A stretch of 64,000 bases of DNA from Okapia johnstoni (GCA_024291935.2 CM044307.1:94431461-94495460), one strand, 5' to 3'. Shown: positions 23,429-35,032, numbered from the stretch's first letter. Numbers and translations: made by a program. The notes: generated by a model from the letters alone, not told the origin.

Positions 23429-24435
23429 TGTTGGGAGCCGTTCTGGATCTACTGGTGGATGACAAAGTCACGGCACCACTCAAGAAGAAACTGCAAAGCG
23501 ATTTCTCTCCAGGATCGGACCTTCACTCCTTCCTGTTTCTATGCCTTTGTTGTGGCTAGCTGTGTTTCTTTCCTTGTTGGCAGGACTTAAAGGGGCTTCT
23601 GTAGTGATTTCACGAGAGTTTAGGGAAAAGAAAAATGATCCTCTGTCCCAAAGAAATATTCCCCAAATGATTAAACCTACTGAGGCCCCAGGCTGATGGG
23701 TCCCTAACACTCAGCCAGGGAATAAGGCCATGTTCATTTAAAAAACAAGCCCTAAGCCTATTGTGACCTGGCCTCATGAGGAGATTATTATTGGTGACTG
23801 AAAACTTGGATCATGTATTAAGAAAAATTACAGAAACTAAGCCAATTGTCTTTTCTCATAAAGATTGGGATGCTAGAGATATTTGTGCCTCCCCAAACCT
23901 GAACACAGACAAAAGGAAATATGTGAGTCATATTGCAGGTGGTTTCAGGGTAGACTGTAAAAGATTTGTTTTTGCCACAAATAGTCTTGTGATATGTGGG
24001 TAGCTGGTAAGCAGACCCCCACAGATAATGGCTGTACTATGAGGAACTCTTGACCTTAGATCCCGCTATAGCGCTCATTCCCTGAAGCAAGACACTGTGT
24101 TCGCTGAAGTAGATAGAACAATATGATTTATGACATCATGGATCATGTTTTCAGTAAAATAAGAATAGGTTTTGGGGTAAAAATGTAACCGAAATGTAAC
24201 AAAAGACCAGGAAAGAATTTTTACATATTAGAATCAAGAGATAAATCATCTGAATAGGAAAATATTGCAAAAGAATCATTACAAAGGTTACTGACCTAAA
24301 ACATGTGCTATATAAGTAGAAACTTAGAACAATAAAAGAGATTCATCTCTAAACTTTCAAAAGACTCTGTGTCTTTCTTTCTTTCCTTCCTTTCTTTTTG
24401 CTGACACCATTCATCCCTTGGGTACCCCTAGACCA
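23429..24435 (+). mobile_element. possible endogenous retrovirus LTR-like segment
   Basis: It opens with TGTTGGGAGCCG at 23429, a typical retroviral LTR start. Near its other end it has a TATA box (TATATAA, 24309-24315), then AATAAA (24331-24336) and a pyrimidine run (24367-24395). A CA end is possible at 24434-24435. I find no matching target-site duplication, and about 1 kb is long for one LTR, so part of it may be internal or unrelated sequence. No viral gene is recognisable. Confidence 0.4.
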
Positions 24436-24490
24436 ACTAGAACAAGACTCCGGCAGGAAATGTTATATTTAGGTAGGCATCCCAATCACT

Positions 24491-24611
24491 TGGAGAAGGA
24501 AATGGCAACCCATTCCAGTATTCTTGCCTGGAGAATCCCATGGACAGAGGAGCCTGGAAGGCTACAGTCCATGGGGTCACAAGAGTTGGATATGACTTGG
24601 CAACTAAATCA
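24491..24611 (+). mobile_element. Bov-A SINE monomer with perfect target-site duplication
   Basis: Only the Bov-A body is present ('tggagaaggaaatggcaacc' to 'gacttggcaactaaatca'); the tRNA-like head is missing. CCCAATCACT flanks it exactly (24481-24490 and 24612-24621). The perfect 10-bp duplication shows that this is a complete insertion event and fairly young. Confidence 0.95.
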
Positions 24612-24660
24612 CCCAATCACTATTTGTAGCAGGAGGAGTTAGGTTCTAAAATGAATAAGG

Positions 24661-24728
24661 GGAAGTTTCACACAGTGGCAGTGTTGTAGCCAATCAGGTT
24701 CATCCAAGGCACAATTGTTGCTAATTAT
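24661..24728 (+). pseudogene. RNU4 (pseudogene): U4 spliceosomal snRNA pseudogene, 3'-truncated
   Basis: About 65 bases from 24664 match the 5' part of U4 snRNA, including 'cacagtggcag', 'gtagccaatcaggttcatcc' and 'ttgctaatt'. In functional U4 this part holds the region that pairs with U6 and the 5' stem-loop. The match stops about 65 nt into a molecule of about 145 nt. The segment is flanked by AATGAATAAGG (24650-24660) and AATGAACAAGG (24729-24739), an 11-bp duplication with one mismatch. There is no poly(A) tail and no snRNA promoter in the expected place. It is a retrotransposed, truncated copy and should not make a working snRNA. Confidence 0.88.
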
Positions 24729-24903
24729 AATGAACAAGGACAGTCCTATTTAGGAAAACCCAAGTCTGATTATATTTCATGAAGCACACTCTGTCCTTTG
24801 GGAGTATATTTATTATTTAGGCTTTCCTTTTTCATTTTCTATCATTGTTCCTTTATTAGTTATAGGTTTTCTTTAAAATTTTTATTTATTATTATCTATA
24901 GCT

Positions 24904-25041
24904 TGGGAAGATACCCTGGAGGCAGGCATGGTAACCCACTCCAGCATTCTTGCCTGGAGAGTCCGATGGACAGAGGAGCCTGGTGGGCTGTGATCCATAG
25001 GGTCACAACTAGTCGGACACAACTGAAGAAACTTAGCACAA
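24904..25041 (+). mobile_element. Bov-tA/Bov-A SINE, 5'-truncated
   Basis: It begins at 'gggaagataccctggaggc' and runs through 'cttgcctggagagtccgatg' to 'gaagaaacttagcacaata'. The tRNA-like head is absent. Confidence 0.9.
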
Positions 25042-26260
25042 TAAGCGATGTTAAAAGATAAACTTTATGAGTCATATTAAGACTTTTAAGAGATTTTTTG
25101 GGCAAAAACAAATTTCAAGCAGATACTATTGAAACTACAAAATAGAAAGGAGCTCTGAGAAGCTGTACAAAAATAGGAAGAAGGAAGCAAGAACTAGGAA
25201 GTTATACTGGGCAAAGAAGTGATTGATTATGACAAAGTTACTTTCTTTTAGGAGTGGCAGGGGTCTAAACAGGCAGATTATTTAGTGCAGATCAGACAAT
25301 TCCTGATTGGTTGGTTTAAAATTCCATTTCTAGTAGAGCAAAAATTGTAATTAAGTTTTGGTGGCTGTGTGAGACTTAGCATAAGCAACTCCATTGGGGC
25401 CTGTTGTCCAGTTTTTAACAGCAGAAAGATTCCAAGACACTTGAGGATAATATTCTCTATGATAATTATTTGAATAGTAAGCAGTATGAAGCAATACCAC
25501 TTATCAAAATAAGAGGGTCTTTAGAGTGATTCAAAATGATTTTTTCCTGTTTAGTATCTTAGGTATGCTATGTTAATTATAAGAGATAATTTCTGCTGAT
25601 CTGAAGTTCCCCTTATGCCGAGTGTTATTTACATGATTACTAGTATGTATGAGTTTAATTTTTTTTGGCCGAAGTGGATGTATGGTGAGTAGTTCTTTGG
25701 GGCTGATATTCTTAGGAAGATAAAAGAGAGCTATGAGCATAGCAAAGATGAAAGAAAGTTATCTGTCATCCCTTCACCATTGTCTACATTGGGTTAACAG
25801 ACTGATCTTGAGTGATTTGCAGTGTTGCTCAGATAATAGCTGTAGAAACTGTGTACATATATGAATGTGTTTGATTTGGGACATAAGCAGTGCTACTTAT
25901 AGGTCCAGATAGTCATTTGTGATGTGGTTTCCAGAGATGTCCACTCTACCCATTTCCTCAGCTGTGGCACAGCAAATAGGACATATGTGTTACCCTGAGG
26001 GCTAACAGAGCAGAAAGAGCTCACTGTGCCTGGAGACAGACTGCGAGGAGTTTAAACAGAGGTGTATTACAGTTGAGTAGAAACGGACATATTCATCACC
26101 TTCTTACACAGGAGTCCCAGAAGTGATTGGGTATTGGTGACAGGAAACCTGGGGGGAGGTACTATAATTCCTAAGTGATAGATGTAGGCTTGAAGCAGGG
26201 GGACAGCCATGGGTTATTTCCAGTGAGACTTCACGTGTGCTCAAAGACAAAGAAGTTTAA
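25042..26260. other. unassigned non-coding sequence
   Basis: No coding signal. Phrases at 25250-25420 (for example 'agcataagcaactccattgg') suggest an old LTR but are too weak to assign. Confidence 0.45.
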
Positions 26261-26261
26261 G

Positions 26262-26396
26262 ACAGGGCTTCTCTTGAGGCAAATTACCAAGAGACCTTGT
26301 TAAAAGACAAATTCTGATTCAGGATCTTGGGTGAGGCTGAGGTTGTGCATTTCTACTAAATTCTTAGGTGATGCTGCTCTTCCACAGACAAGGCAA
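26262..26396 (+). mobile_element. MER5A-like hAT DNA transposon remnant
   Basis: The order 'acagggcttctcttgaggc', 'accttgttaaaagacaaattctg', 'attcaggatcttgggtgagg', 'tgcatttctactaaattctt' and 'aggtgatgctgctcttcc' follows the non-autonomous MER5A element. The terminal inverted repeats are decayed. Confidence 0.75.
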
Positions 26397-26629
26397 CTTC
26401 CAGTACCAAGGGCTTTGTAGCATTGAATTAATGAAGCATTCATCCTTCCCATTTCCCAATTCACATTCTTCAGTCAGAAACACCTGGATTTCAAAACTGC
26501 TCATTCTACTAACAAGTGTCATTGAGTAGTTATTTGACCTCCTTGAGGCTTAGTTTCATCACTGAAATGGGTTTTATGAGCATTGTGGGGCTTGCTATTT
26601 CTATCCAGCAAGTATTTCTATTTTCTTCT

Positions 26630-26935
26630 TGTGCTCATGGTTGGATTGCATGTCTCTGCTCTTGAGAAGTTAGGTGTAGCCATATGTCTAGTTTGGCCAA
26701 TAAAATATTGGCAAAAATGTTATATGTTACCTGCATGATTTCCGACCTTCTGTCTTGATTACTGGCAGTGTTCTAGTAGGAGTTTCATCATAAGGACCAC
26801 ACAGAGCAGAAACCTCAGCAAACCCTTAGTAGACACATAACATGAGAATAAACTTTTATAGTTTTAAGCTGCTGAGATTGTGGCAGAGTTATTTTATTGG
26901 TGAAGCTGGTTTACATTGACTGGTATAAGCATTAA
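26630..26935 (+). mobile_element. MaLR (MLT1-type) LTR
   Basis: The 3' half is clear: 'aataaacttttatagtttt', 'aagctgctgagattgtggc' and 'ttgactggtataag' correspond to the conserved MLT1 3' end. The 5' half is diverged but has 'gaccttctgtcttgattactgg'-like text near 26744. Confidence 0.6.
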
Positions 26936-28035
26936 ATGGAAAAAATTAGATATTTGGTTACTGTACAGATATTCAGATATGTTTCCCTTTCATTTCTCTT
27001 CCCAACCCCCATGATTTAACTTTTTGTTACTCCTCTGTATCTGTATTATACAAGTGATAGGTAATTTTTTTAAATGGTGAAAACTGTTTATTTTTTTTTA
27101 AGTGCTTTTGGTCCTTACAAAGTTTTGATTCAAAAATTCAGAACTTACAGATGAATGAATTTTGGTATCTGTCCAGAAGCTTCTTTCTCTTCATTATCAT
27201 GACTAATTTCAAGTCAGCTGGAATTGTTCCACTGCATTCTCATCTGTTGGGTGATATTTAACACTGTAACTGATTGGAAAACATAACAACCAATGAAGCA
27301 AGCCCACAAAATGAACACTGAGTCACGCTGATGGCTGTTTTCTATTTGTATTTTTAAGCTTCATTTCTGAAATTTTTTTTGTGCTAGATAAAAGAAGTGT
27401 ATTTTTTATTATTCCTCTGGGTATCCATTTACATGGCAAGGGCTCATTTTTCTGTTTTGAGCTTTTAGTTCTTTTTATATTTCATCTATCCTAAGAAGTA
27501 AAGTGTTAGCTAGCATTTCTTTGACCTTTTTACTGGGTTGTAATTTAAGTGTCTGATATTTCTTTTTTTTCCCCCTCACCTTTCTTCTAGCTCTGTAATC
27601 CATGTGACAGAACAAGAATTATCAGATAATCAAAATAGAGATAATTTACAAGGGATGTTTCAGTGAGTCTTTCTTTGAACTTTCCTGGTAATTATTCTCC
27701 ATCTTGTCTCCAGCTCTTTCTTTTTTTTTTCCATTTATATCCTAATTCTATCTTCTAAGCACAGGACATTTTCCTTATCTCTCATCATACTTACGTTGCT
27801 TTAAAAGATCGTTGCTTTTAAGATCATTCTGACCTTAAATATTAATTTAAAAGATCTTCTCTTTTCATTAGTCTCTTTAATGTATATATTAGATCTTTGA
27901 TATTCAGGTACAATACCTAAGTGTGGATATGTCTGTGTGTATGTATGTATAATATACATCTGATATATAGAAAGTTCTGTGTAAGTGTCAGCTGTTGCTG
28001 TCAATGTTTAGTTTTTCAAAATGCTTAAATTCACA
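26936..28035. other. unassigned A/T-rich sequence
   Basis: T tracts near 27090, 27367, 27562 and 27719. Nothing coding and no assigned repeat. Confidence 0.5.
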
Positions 28036-28044
28036 AGCTCTTTG

Positions 28045-28505
28045 CATTAGTCAGGGTTCTCCAAAGAAACAGAACTCGTAGTATGGAGATTTATTATGAG
28101 GATTTGGCTCATGTGACTGTGGAAGCTAAGAACTCTCACTATCTGCAAGCTGGAAACTCAGGAAAGGTGGTGTAATTCCCCCTCCTGGAAATAGCATGAA
28201 TAAAACAGTTGTCAAAGTGGTTCTAAAAATATCCCTTTCTGAGGGTTGGAGACTTTAATGTGAAGAGTTCCAATTCAATCAGGCAAAAAGAATGAATTCT
28301 TCATTCTTCCAGTTTTTGTTCTATTCAGGCCCTCAATGGATTGGATGATGCCCACTCCAAATAGGGGAGGAAATCTACTTTACTGAAATTACGTATTCAA
28401 TTGCTAATTTCGTCTGGAAACACCCTCATAGACACAACCCTAGAAATAATATTTAATCTAGGCTCCCTATGGCCAATCAAATTGACACATAAAATTGACC
28501 ATTAT
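28045..28505 (+). mobile_element. ancient mammalian interspersed repeat
   Basis: Start 'cattagtcagggttctcc', middle 'tattcaggccctcaatggattgg' and 'ggaaacaccctcatagacac', end 'aattgacacataaaattgacc'. I recognise this as a common old mammalian repeat but do not assign a family name. Confidence 0.6.
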
Positions 28506-28839
28506 ATTCTTGAAAGCAAGGATCTTTCCTTTTTAAAAAATATATACCTTTGTCCCTTAACACAGTGTTCTGTTAGATATGTAATAGATCTTTGTGAATG
28601 AATAAATAATAACTGAGCAAACAACTATATACTTTAACATTCATATCCTTTGTTTTACAAAGTCTGTTACTTACATAACTAAAATTATCCTTTTATATTT
28701 TAATTTAGTTGTTATTTTTTAATATTGAAGACAAAATAATCTTATTTTTTTTTCAATTGCAATGGCTGTTGGTGATGATGTGTTTCAATTTTCTGTCCTG
28801 CCCATTGCCAGTGAGAGCATATTTGGGGGAAGAGATAGT

Positions 28840-29078
28840 ATTATCTCATACAACTGATCATTTGCATACATCTCTGGCAATTCCCCTCTTAGTTAGAGAT
28901 CTAAGAATTTCTTGTACCTATGAACAGGAGACATACATAAAAGCATTTCTAATTATGGCATTCATAACAACAAATCCAGAAACCCCTCTAAATATGTGTC
29001 AACAGGATAATGAATATGTAAATTGTGGTATATATGAAGTAAATTTGAAGAGTATGGTACATTTTATCAGTAATGGTC
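28840..29078 (+). mobile_element. L1 3' UTR remnant, sense
   Basis: The sense L1 phrases 'tctggcaattcccctcttag', 'tgtcaacaggataatgaat' and 'aattgtggtatatatgaag' are in the proper order. A 124-codon plus-strand frame that covers this stretch (28709-29083) is therefore not a gene. Confidence 0.6.
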
Positions 29079-29079
29079 C

Positions 29080-29540
29080 CTGATTTTGCTTATTTTTCCT
29101 TAAATTCATGTCCTTGTTTAGTAATTTTACATGATGATTCTGAGCTATGTGCTTTAACCAATAAGATGATAGCAAATGTGATGTAAGCAGAACTTAAAAC
29201 TGCTTCTCATAGAAACCCGTAACTATCACTATGTGTTTAAGCCCAGGCTAATCCGCTGGAGACACGAGTTCCGTTAACTCTATCACCCTGAGCTGACTGC
29301 CATCACCTACTAACTGCCAGTACTATCAACATACAAGTAAGGCATGCCACTAGAACAAACACACTCCAAATAAAACTATGACTGATTGCAGCTGCGTTTG
29401 TGTGCGTGCACTGTGAAATCCGCGTAAGTACTGCCTGTTGGAACTCAGCCTAAGTTATTGATCCACAAAATAGTGAGTTCATATGTGATTGTACTTTGAA
29501 GCCAATAAATTTTTGGATGGTTATTATACCAAAATAAAAT
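29080..29540 (+). mobile_element. MaLR (MLT1-type) LTR
   Basis: Landmarks in order: 'taaccaataagatgatagc' near 29157, 'gatgtaagcagaacttaaa' near 29180, 'agcccaggctaatccgctgg' near 29241, 'actgccatcacctactaac' near 29298 and the 3' end 'ttgaagccaataaattttt' near 29497. An AAAAT-rich tract follows at 29531-29553. Confidence 0.7.
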
Positions 29541-29730
29541 AAAATAAAAAAAAACAAACTAGAATGAGCAGTAAAAAGAGAAGAACTATAGTTATACACA
29601 ACAATATGATTAAATTATAGTACCATTGTTATTTGAAAAATAAAGTCCCAGAGATCTACATAAAGTTTGGAAACTTGTTTGTAGAAAATACCAAGCAAAT
29701 GTAAGTCATTATTGCCTAGGCATTTTGTAT

Positions 29731-29926
29731 ATGTGTTAGTTGCTCAGTCATGCCTGACTGTGACCCCATGGACTGCAGCCTGCCAGATCCTCTCTCCATG
29801 GAATTCTCCAGCTAAGAAAAATGGAGTGAGTAGCTATTTCCTCAGGGGATCTTCCCGACCCAAGTATTTGACCCAATCTCTTGCATTGTAGGCAGATTCT
29901 TTACCATCTAAGCTACCAGGGAAGGC
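29731..29926 (-). mobile_element. Bov-tA SINE, antisense
   Basis: The complement of the whole SINE: 'tagttgctcagtcatgcctg', 'tggactgcagcctgcc', 'ggggatcttcccgaccc' and 'ttgcattgtaggcagattc', ending in 'agctaccagggaaggcc'. Confidence 0.95.
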
Positions 29927-30200
29927 CATATAATACATTTATATGTTAATAGTAAGTATTAACTGCAATTTCAGAATATAAATACAACCTTTAGTATTTT
30001 AGTATTTCTTACTACAATTTTTTTCCCATGCATAAAGATGAATGTAACAGAAAACGCAATTGAATGACACGTGCATATTTTTACACACTGCTTTTCTTAT
30101 TTAACATGTTGTTAAGTTCTCCAAAAATGTAACTAAAGACTGCTAATTTCATCATTCTAGAAAGCATATTAGATGTAAAGTTTCCTATTTTTGATACTAT

Positions 30201-30647
30201 TGTTAGGTAGTTAGAATAGGAAAAAAGGAGTCCAGAATGGCGGTGGCTAAAAGACGAGGAAGGGAAAAGTCTGTGAAAATAGAACAAAGGAAGGTCCGAG
30301 GACCAGAGTGAGGACCTCAGGTAAAACAAACAGCACTCCTGGCTAGCCCAGTTTACATAGGCAGGCCCGAGGGGAGAAAAAAACAAGTAAAAAGAGGAGC
30401 CAAAGGGCCGGGAATCTCTCTCTCCCGCACGCACGCTCTCTCTCTCTCTCTCCTCGTCACATCTTCTGGGTTGAAATGCCCTCACGCCTCGAGGATGTAT
30501 TTTCCTTTATTTTCTAAATAAAACTGATCTGTCCAAGAACTATAACACAGACTGTCCAAGAGCTGTGATGCGCCAAAGGCTTAACGTCTGTCGCTTCAAA
30601 TTTTTGTTGAGACGAGATAGAACCGAGGAGATTACACTCCCCTGACA
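30201..30647 (+). mobile_element. solo LTR of an endogenous retrovirus (ERV1-like), 4-bp target duplication
   Basis: It begins TGTTAGGTAG and ends CTGACA, and CTAT flanks it on both sides (30197-30200 and 30648-30651). A poly(A) signal AATAAA sits at 30517-30522, so the LTR is in sense orientation. It is richer in G and C than its surroundings and has a CT run near 30436-30453. A 4-bp duplication is usual for gammaretrovirus-like elements. There are no internal viral genes next to it, so it is a solo LTR left by recombination. A 134-codon minus-strand frame inside it is a shadow. Confidence 0.85.
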
Positions 30648-30841
30648 CTATGATTACTTATATATTTTATTATCATCATACATCTTTAGCACACTCATAG
30701 AATAGCTTCTCAAAAGTTGCAAAAATTTACATTCCGCCAGAAATGCATGAGATAAATTTCCTTGTTAAACATTTGCAAACATTTGCTATTACTCTATTCA
30801 TAATCTTTGATAATTTGATAGGTAAAAAAGACATCTCATTA

Positions 30842-31622
30842 TGAGAGGGTAACAGGCAGGAAGGCCAGGGGTCTCCAAACAGAGGAAATAGGCTGCAAGT
30901 GCCAGACATTTTCTCTCTCTCTCTCAAGCAGCAGGAAGAAACAATAGTGATATATTTTTTCCCTTCTCTATACAAATTTAAAAAGAGGTTTTTTTCTTAA
31001 AATTCTGTGTTGCCACAGTGACACCTGGTTCTACCTGAACTTAACTTTTCTCCAACCTTGAGCTAACTAGTGCGCTTTTCTTATGGAAATGTTTGTCTTA
31101 AGCTATGTTAATGTACTATGTATTTACCCTAGACTCTGTCTTCAAGTCTTTCTGCCTAAAGGCTCAGAACCGACTTGACAAACTGGTATGTTTTACTCAT
31201 ACATTGTTCTCCTAATCTATGTTAATGAAACTATACATTTGTATGGAAATCTGCCTTTCTTCCAGATACAAGTCAATCATTTTATGGCCCAGGATGACTC
31301 ATCTGGTGCCAGGGTTATCTCAGAATGCATGTTGTGGGTGAGGGGCCTGGTGCCATTCTCTGAGTTTGAGATGTTTCCTTTCTTTAATTAGCAGACTGCT
31401 GGTAGCTATATAACATCAAGGTAAAGACTAGCAGGGGGGTATTCTTTCTGCCCCCTTCTGATGTCTATGTCAGAAGCTTTCTCTATCTCTTTTATACTTC
31501 AATAAAACTTTATTACACAAAAGCTCTGAGTGATCAAGCCTTGTCTCTGGCCCCAGATTGAATTCTTCTCCTCCAGAGGTCAAGAATCCCGGCGTCTTTC
31601 ATAATTCAACAACAACCTTTCA
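30842..31622 (+). mobile_element. second solo LTR, different family
   Basis: It begins TGAGAGGGTAAC at 30842 and ends in CCTTTCA at 31622. ATTA is found on both sides (30838-30841 and 31623-31626), a possible 4-bp duplication. A TATA box (TATATAA, 31407-31413) and AATAAA (31501-31506) lie in the right order, followed by a typical U5-like stretch with 'ggtcaagaatcccggcg'. It shares no obvious sequence with the LTR 195 bp upstream. No viral genes adjoin it. Confidence 0.75.
31407..31413 (+). promoter_or_regulatory. TATA box of the solo LTR
   Basis: TATATAA lies about 90 bases before the AATAAA signal at 31501, the spacing expected for a U3/R junction. Whether it is active is unknown. Confidence 0.6.
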
Positions 31623-32080
31623 ATTATTGTTTTAATTGTTAAGTTACTAGCTGAACTTGAAACTTTATTCATTTGTATTTTCACTTCTCTAAATTATCTT
31701 TTCATGTATTTTACTCTAGATACTTTCTTTCCTTTGACAGTTTATAACATAGTTGATTGGATTCCACTTTATTTAACTGCAATCATATTCTAGCACCGAC
31801 TGTAAGAGATTATTCCCACATCATCTTGATTATATTTCAGTGTTTATGTAGTTTTCCAACACACTTTTAAAGATGATATTTTAAAGATGATTAACCTCTT
31901 CTTTTATGAGTATCTGATAATTCATGTATTTGTATATTGAGTTTTACCCCTTCAAAATCCAAGACCAACTTGAGATGGCTCATCTTAACTCCATTCTTAG
32001 TAATTGTATGAGATATCATTGTTTCCTCAATCAAAGTGTACCTTCCAGCTATTTGTTGCTGTATATTATGTTTATGTCCT
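31623..32080. other. unassigned A/T-rich sequence
   Basis: No coding signal and no repeat I recognise. Confidence 0.55.
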
Positions 32081-32151
32081 ATGTGTCTGTGCTAAGTCAT
32101 TTCAGTCATGTCCAACTCTGTGTGACCCTATGGACCATAGCCAGCCATGTC
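32081..32151 (-). mobile_element. Bov-tA fragment, antisense
   Basis: Only the 3' end of the SINE is present (complement): 'gtgctaagtcatttcagtc', 'gtgaccctatggaccatag', stopping at 'agccatgtcc'. Confidence 0.85.
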
Positions 32152-32318
32152 CTTCACAAGTATACAAATTTGATAAGACAATGTAGAAGAAATGGTTTTG
32201 GAAAGAAAGTTATATGCATATTTTCCTATATTGATTCTATCACTTAACATTAGGATTTGTCAATTTTGGAATCAAATCAGAGTAATCACAGAAGACATGC
32301 CACTTAAAAATTTAAGTG

Positions 32319-32460
32319 TGGTATAGCCCTGGAGGTTCAGTGGTTAAGACTTCGTGTTTCCAATGAAGAAGGTGCAGATTTGATCCCTGCTCAGGGAACC
32401 AACGTCCCACATGTCACACAATGCAACCAAAAAATTTATACAAACAAACAAACAAAAAAA
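32319..32460 (+). mobile_element. CHR-2-type SINE
   Basis: Head 'agccctggaggttcagtgg', B-box 'gatttgatccctgctc', body 'gggaaccaacgtcccacatg', and an A-rich tail of repeated CAAA units. Confidence 0.8.
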
Positions 32461-32639
32461 AACCAACCAAAAACTTTAAGTGACTGGCTGTGATTTCAAG
32501 ATAGTAGATTATTCACAAAATCAAGTTAAAAAAGTATTGATAAACTATACCAATAGCTGAACTAAAATACAACATTTTTCATTTTGCAATTTAAAGAAAC
32601 TGACAAATGTGAAATAGTAAAATAATACCACTTTAATGG

Positions 32640-33382
32640 CAGAGAGAGAAGAGGAATTAAAGAGCCTCTTGATGGAGGTGAAAGAGGAGAGTGAAAAACC
32701 TGGCTTTAAGCTCAACATTCAAAAAATGAAACTCCTGGCACCTGGTCCATTACTGCAAGGCAACCAGATGGGGGAAAAGTGGAAACAGTGAACAGTGATA
32801 GATTTTATTTTCTTGGGCTACAAAATCACTGTGGATGGTAACTAGCTGCAAAATTAAAAGATGCTTGCTCCTTGGAAGAAACGCTGTTACAAACCTAGAT
32901 GGTGTATTAAAAAGCAGAGGCATCACTTTGAAGACAAAGGTCTGTACAGTCAAAACTACTGGCTTTTCCAGTAGTCAGGTATGGATGTGAGAGTTGGACC
33001 ATAAAGAAGGCTGAGCACAGAAGAATTGATACTTTTGAACTGTGCTGCTGGAGAAGACTTGAAAATCCCTTGGAGAGCAAGGAGATCAAACCAGTCAATC
33101 CTAAAGGAAATTAACCCTGAATATTCATTGGAAGGACTGATGCTGAAGCTCCAGTATTTTTGCCACCTGATATGAAGAGCTGACTCATTAGAAAAGACTC
33201 TGATGCTGGGAAAGATTGAGGGCAAGAGGAGAAGGGGGTGACAGAGGATGAGATGGTTAGATGGCATCAATGATTCAGTGGACATGAGTTTCAGCAAATT
33301 CTGGGAGATAGTGAAGGACTGTGTGCTGCAGTTCATGGGGTACCAAAAAGCTGGACATGGCTTAGTGACTGAACAACAACAA
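32640..33382 (+). mobile_element. BovB LINE 3' fragment, sense
   Basis: It begins in the late reverse-transcriptase region ('agaggaattaaagagcctc') and runs through the C-terminal region ('tatggatgtgagagttgg' near 32980) to the 3' tail 'tagtgactgaacaacaac'. It is frameshifted in several places and has no usable frame. Confidence 0.95.
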
Positions 33383-33611
33383 AAATAGTATGTAGCTCAA
33401 ATGAAAAATCTTTTATTACTCATTGTCCTTTTATTTTCCCACCAAGTCTTGTTAAAGTTTTGTGACTGTTTGGGAAAAAAGTAGCTTTTCATGCCAGGCT
33501 AAGGGGGAACCAGAGATATTTTTAGTCATAGACACCATATGCATTAAAACAGCAACTAATAAAAAATGAAAATAATACCAAAAGGTGAATAATTCAAGCA
33601 AATTTCATTTT

Positions 33612-33780
33612 TTAAAGCTATTTTTAAGTTATTTACTTATTTGGCTGTACTGTCTCTTGTTTGTGGCATGTGAACCTTCATTTGTGACATGTGGGGTCTA
33701 GTTCCCTGACCATGGAAAAAACTTGGGCCACCTGCATTGGGAACACGCAGTCTTAACCACTGGACCACCAGGTAGGTCCC
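33612..33780 (-). mobile_element. CHR-2-type SINE, antisense
   Basis: The complement: T-rich tail with 'ttatttggctgtactgtctc', 'tagttccctgaccatgg', then 'cttaaccactggaccaccag' at the head end. Confidence 0.8.
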
Positions 33781-34993
33781 AAGAAGATTACATTTTGAGG
33801 CTACTGAACTGTCAAGACATAGAATGCAATTAAGTCAAAACTTTCCAATGAACTACTAGTTCACATGTTGTGTGCCACATAGCAATAATTTTTCAACTGA
33901 CTTTATTTTGAAACTTATATTTTAAAAATCACTTTTGTTTCGTCTTCTAGGTCAAACTTCTTGAATGCATTCAAATTTTTCTCTGTTAATGTTGTAAAAA
34001 TACAGTGAGTACACATGATGAAGTATATGCACATGTGTTCAGGTTGGGGGCCTCAAGCTCTTGGCTATAGCAAGCCATTTATTAGGTTGGGGATGCCATA
34101 ATAAACATACTTGAAACAGCACATTTTTCACAATATGTATGTGTTTCCTTTACAAAACTGAGTTTAAACCTTTAGGCAATTGTGTGCATGAAAACAAAAA
34201 ATATTTTCATTCTTAGGAAGGCCATCAAATTAATCTAGAAGAACACCTCTCCCTGTAAGCATACATGTCCCAAGATGTTATCCCTAAAGGTTTAATTTAG
34301 GACAATATTTTGACTTCCCAAATTACCATTATGTCATTATTCCCAGAGTGCTAAGATGTAGAAGTAATATTAAAATGGATGTAGCTAATCAGGAAACAGA
34401 CTTTACACAATAGAATAGTTCTTAAAGATTTTAAAGATATTAACTGGACATGAGAAAAACCATTATAAAAACACTGCACAGTAGCATAATTAAATACAAT
34501 TTAGATTTGTCCTGAATCTGTCTATCAAAACTATTTGTTTGAAAATCATATCCTTTATATCTCTTTGAATATGCAGCAAGTTCTTTTCAATCACTAATAC
34601 AATAGATGATTGTCATACTACTCACAGAAATCTTTAGTATTCATTAGGATTTCATTATAGAGTCAAGGAGGAAATGAAGAAAAGGAACTGCCTTCTGTCA
34701 AAAGAATTTACCATGTAGTTTGCTTCAGGAGACTGATTGCTACAGAGAAAGAGGAAGTAATGTGATTTGTTAATGATAACCAAACAATATGTGGACAACC
34801 TCATCATTAGTATCTTTCATTAGATTATCATTATTCAACGTGAAGAATACTTTGCATTTCTACCTTTACACATTCTCAGAGAGTTGGACACTCTTCATCC
34901 CTACAACCCTTCCTCCACCTTTCAGTTGAACAAGCCCTTGTCAAGAATAAGCAGCTGCGATTAAAGTAAGTAGCCACAAATAAATATTTGTTT

Positions 34994-35032
<39 letters not shown>

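Noticed and set aside
28709..29083. 124-codon plus-strand frame
   Set aside because: Its 3' part overlaps a recognisable L1 3' UTR remnant and its 5' part is A/T-rich. No domain seen.
30081..30485. 134-codon minus-strand frame
   Set aside because: It covers a solo LTR on the opposite strand and includes a CT microsatellite read as an R/E-rich stretch.
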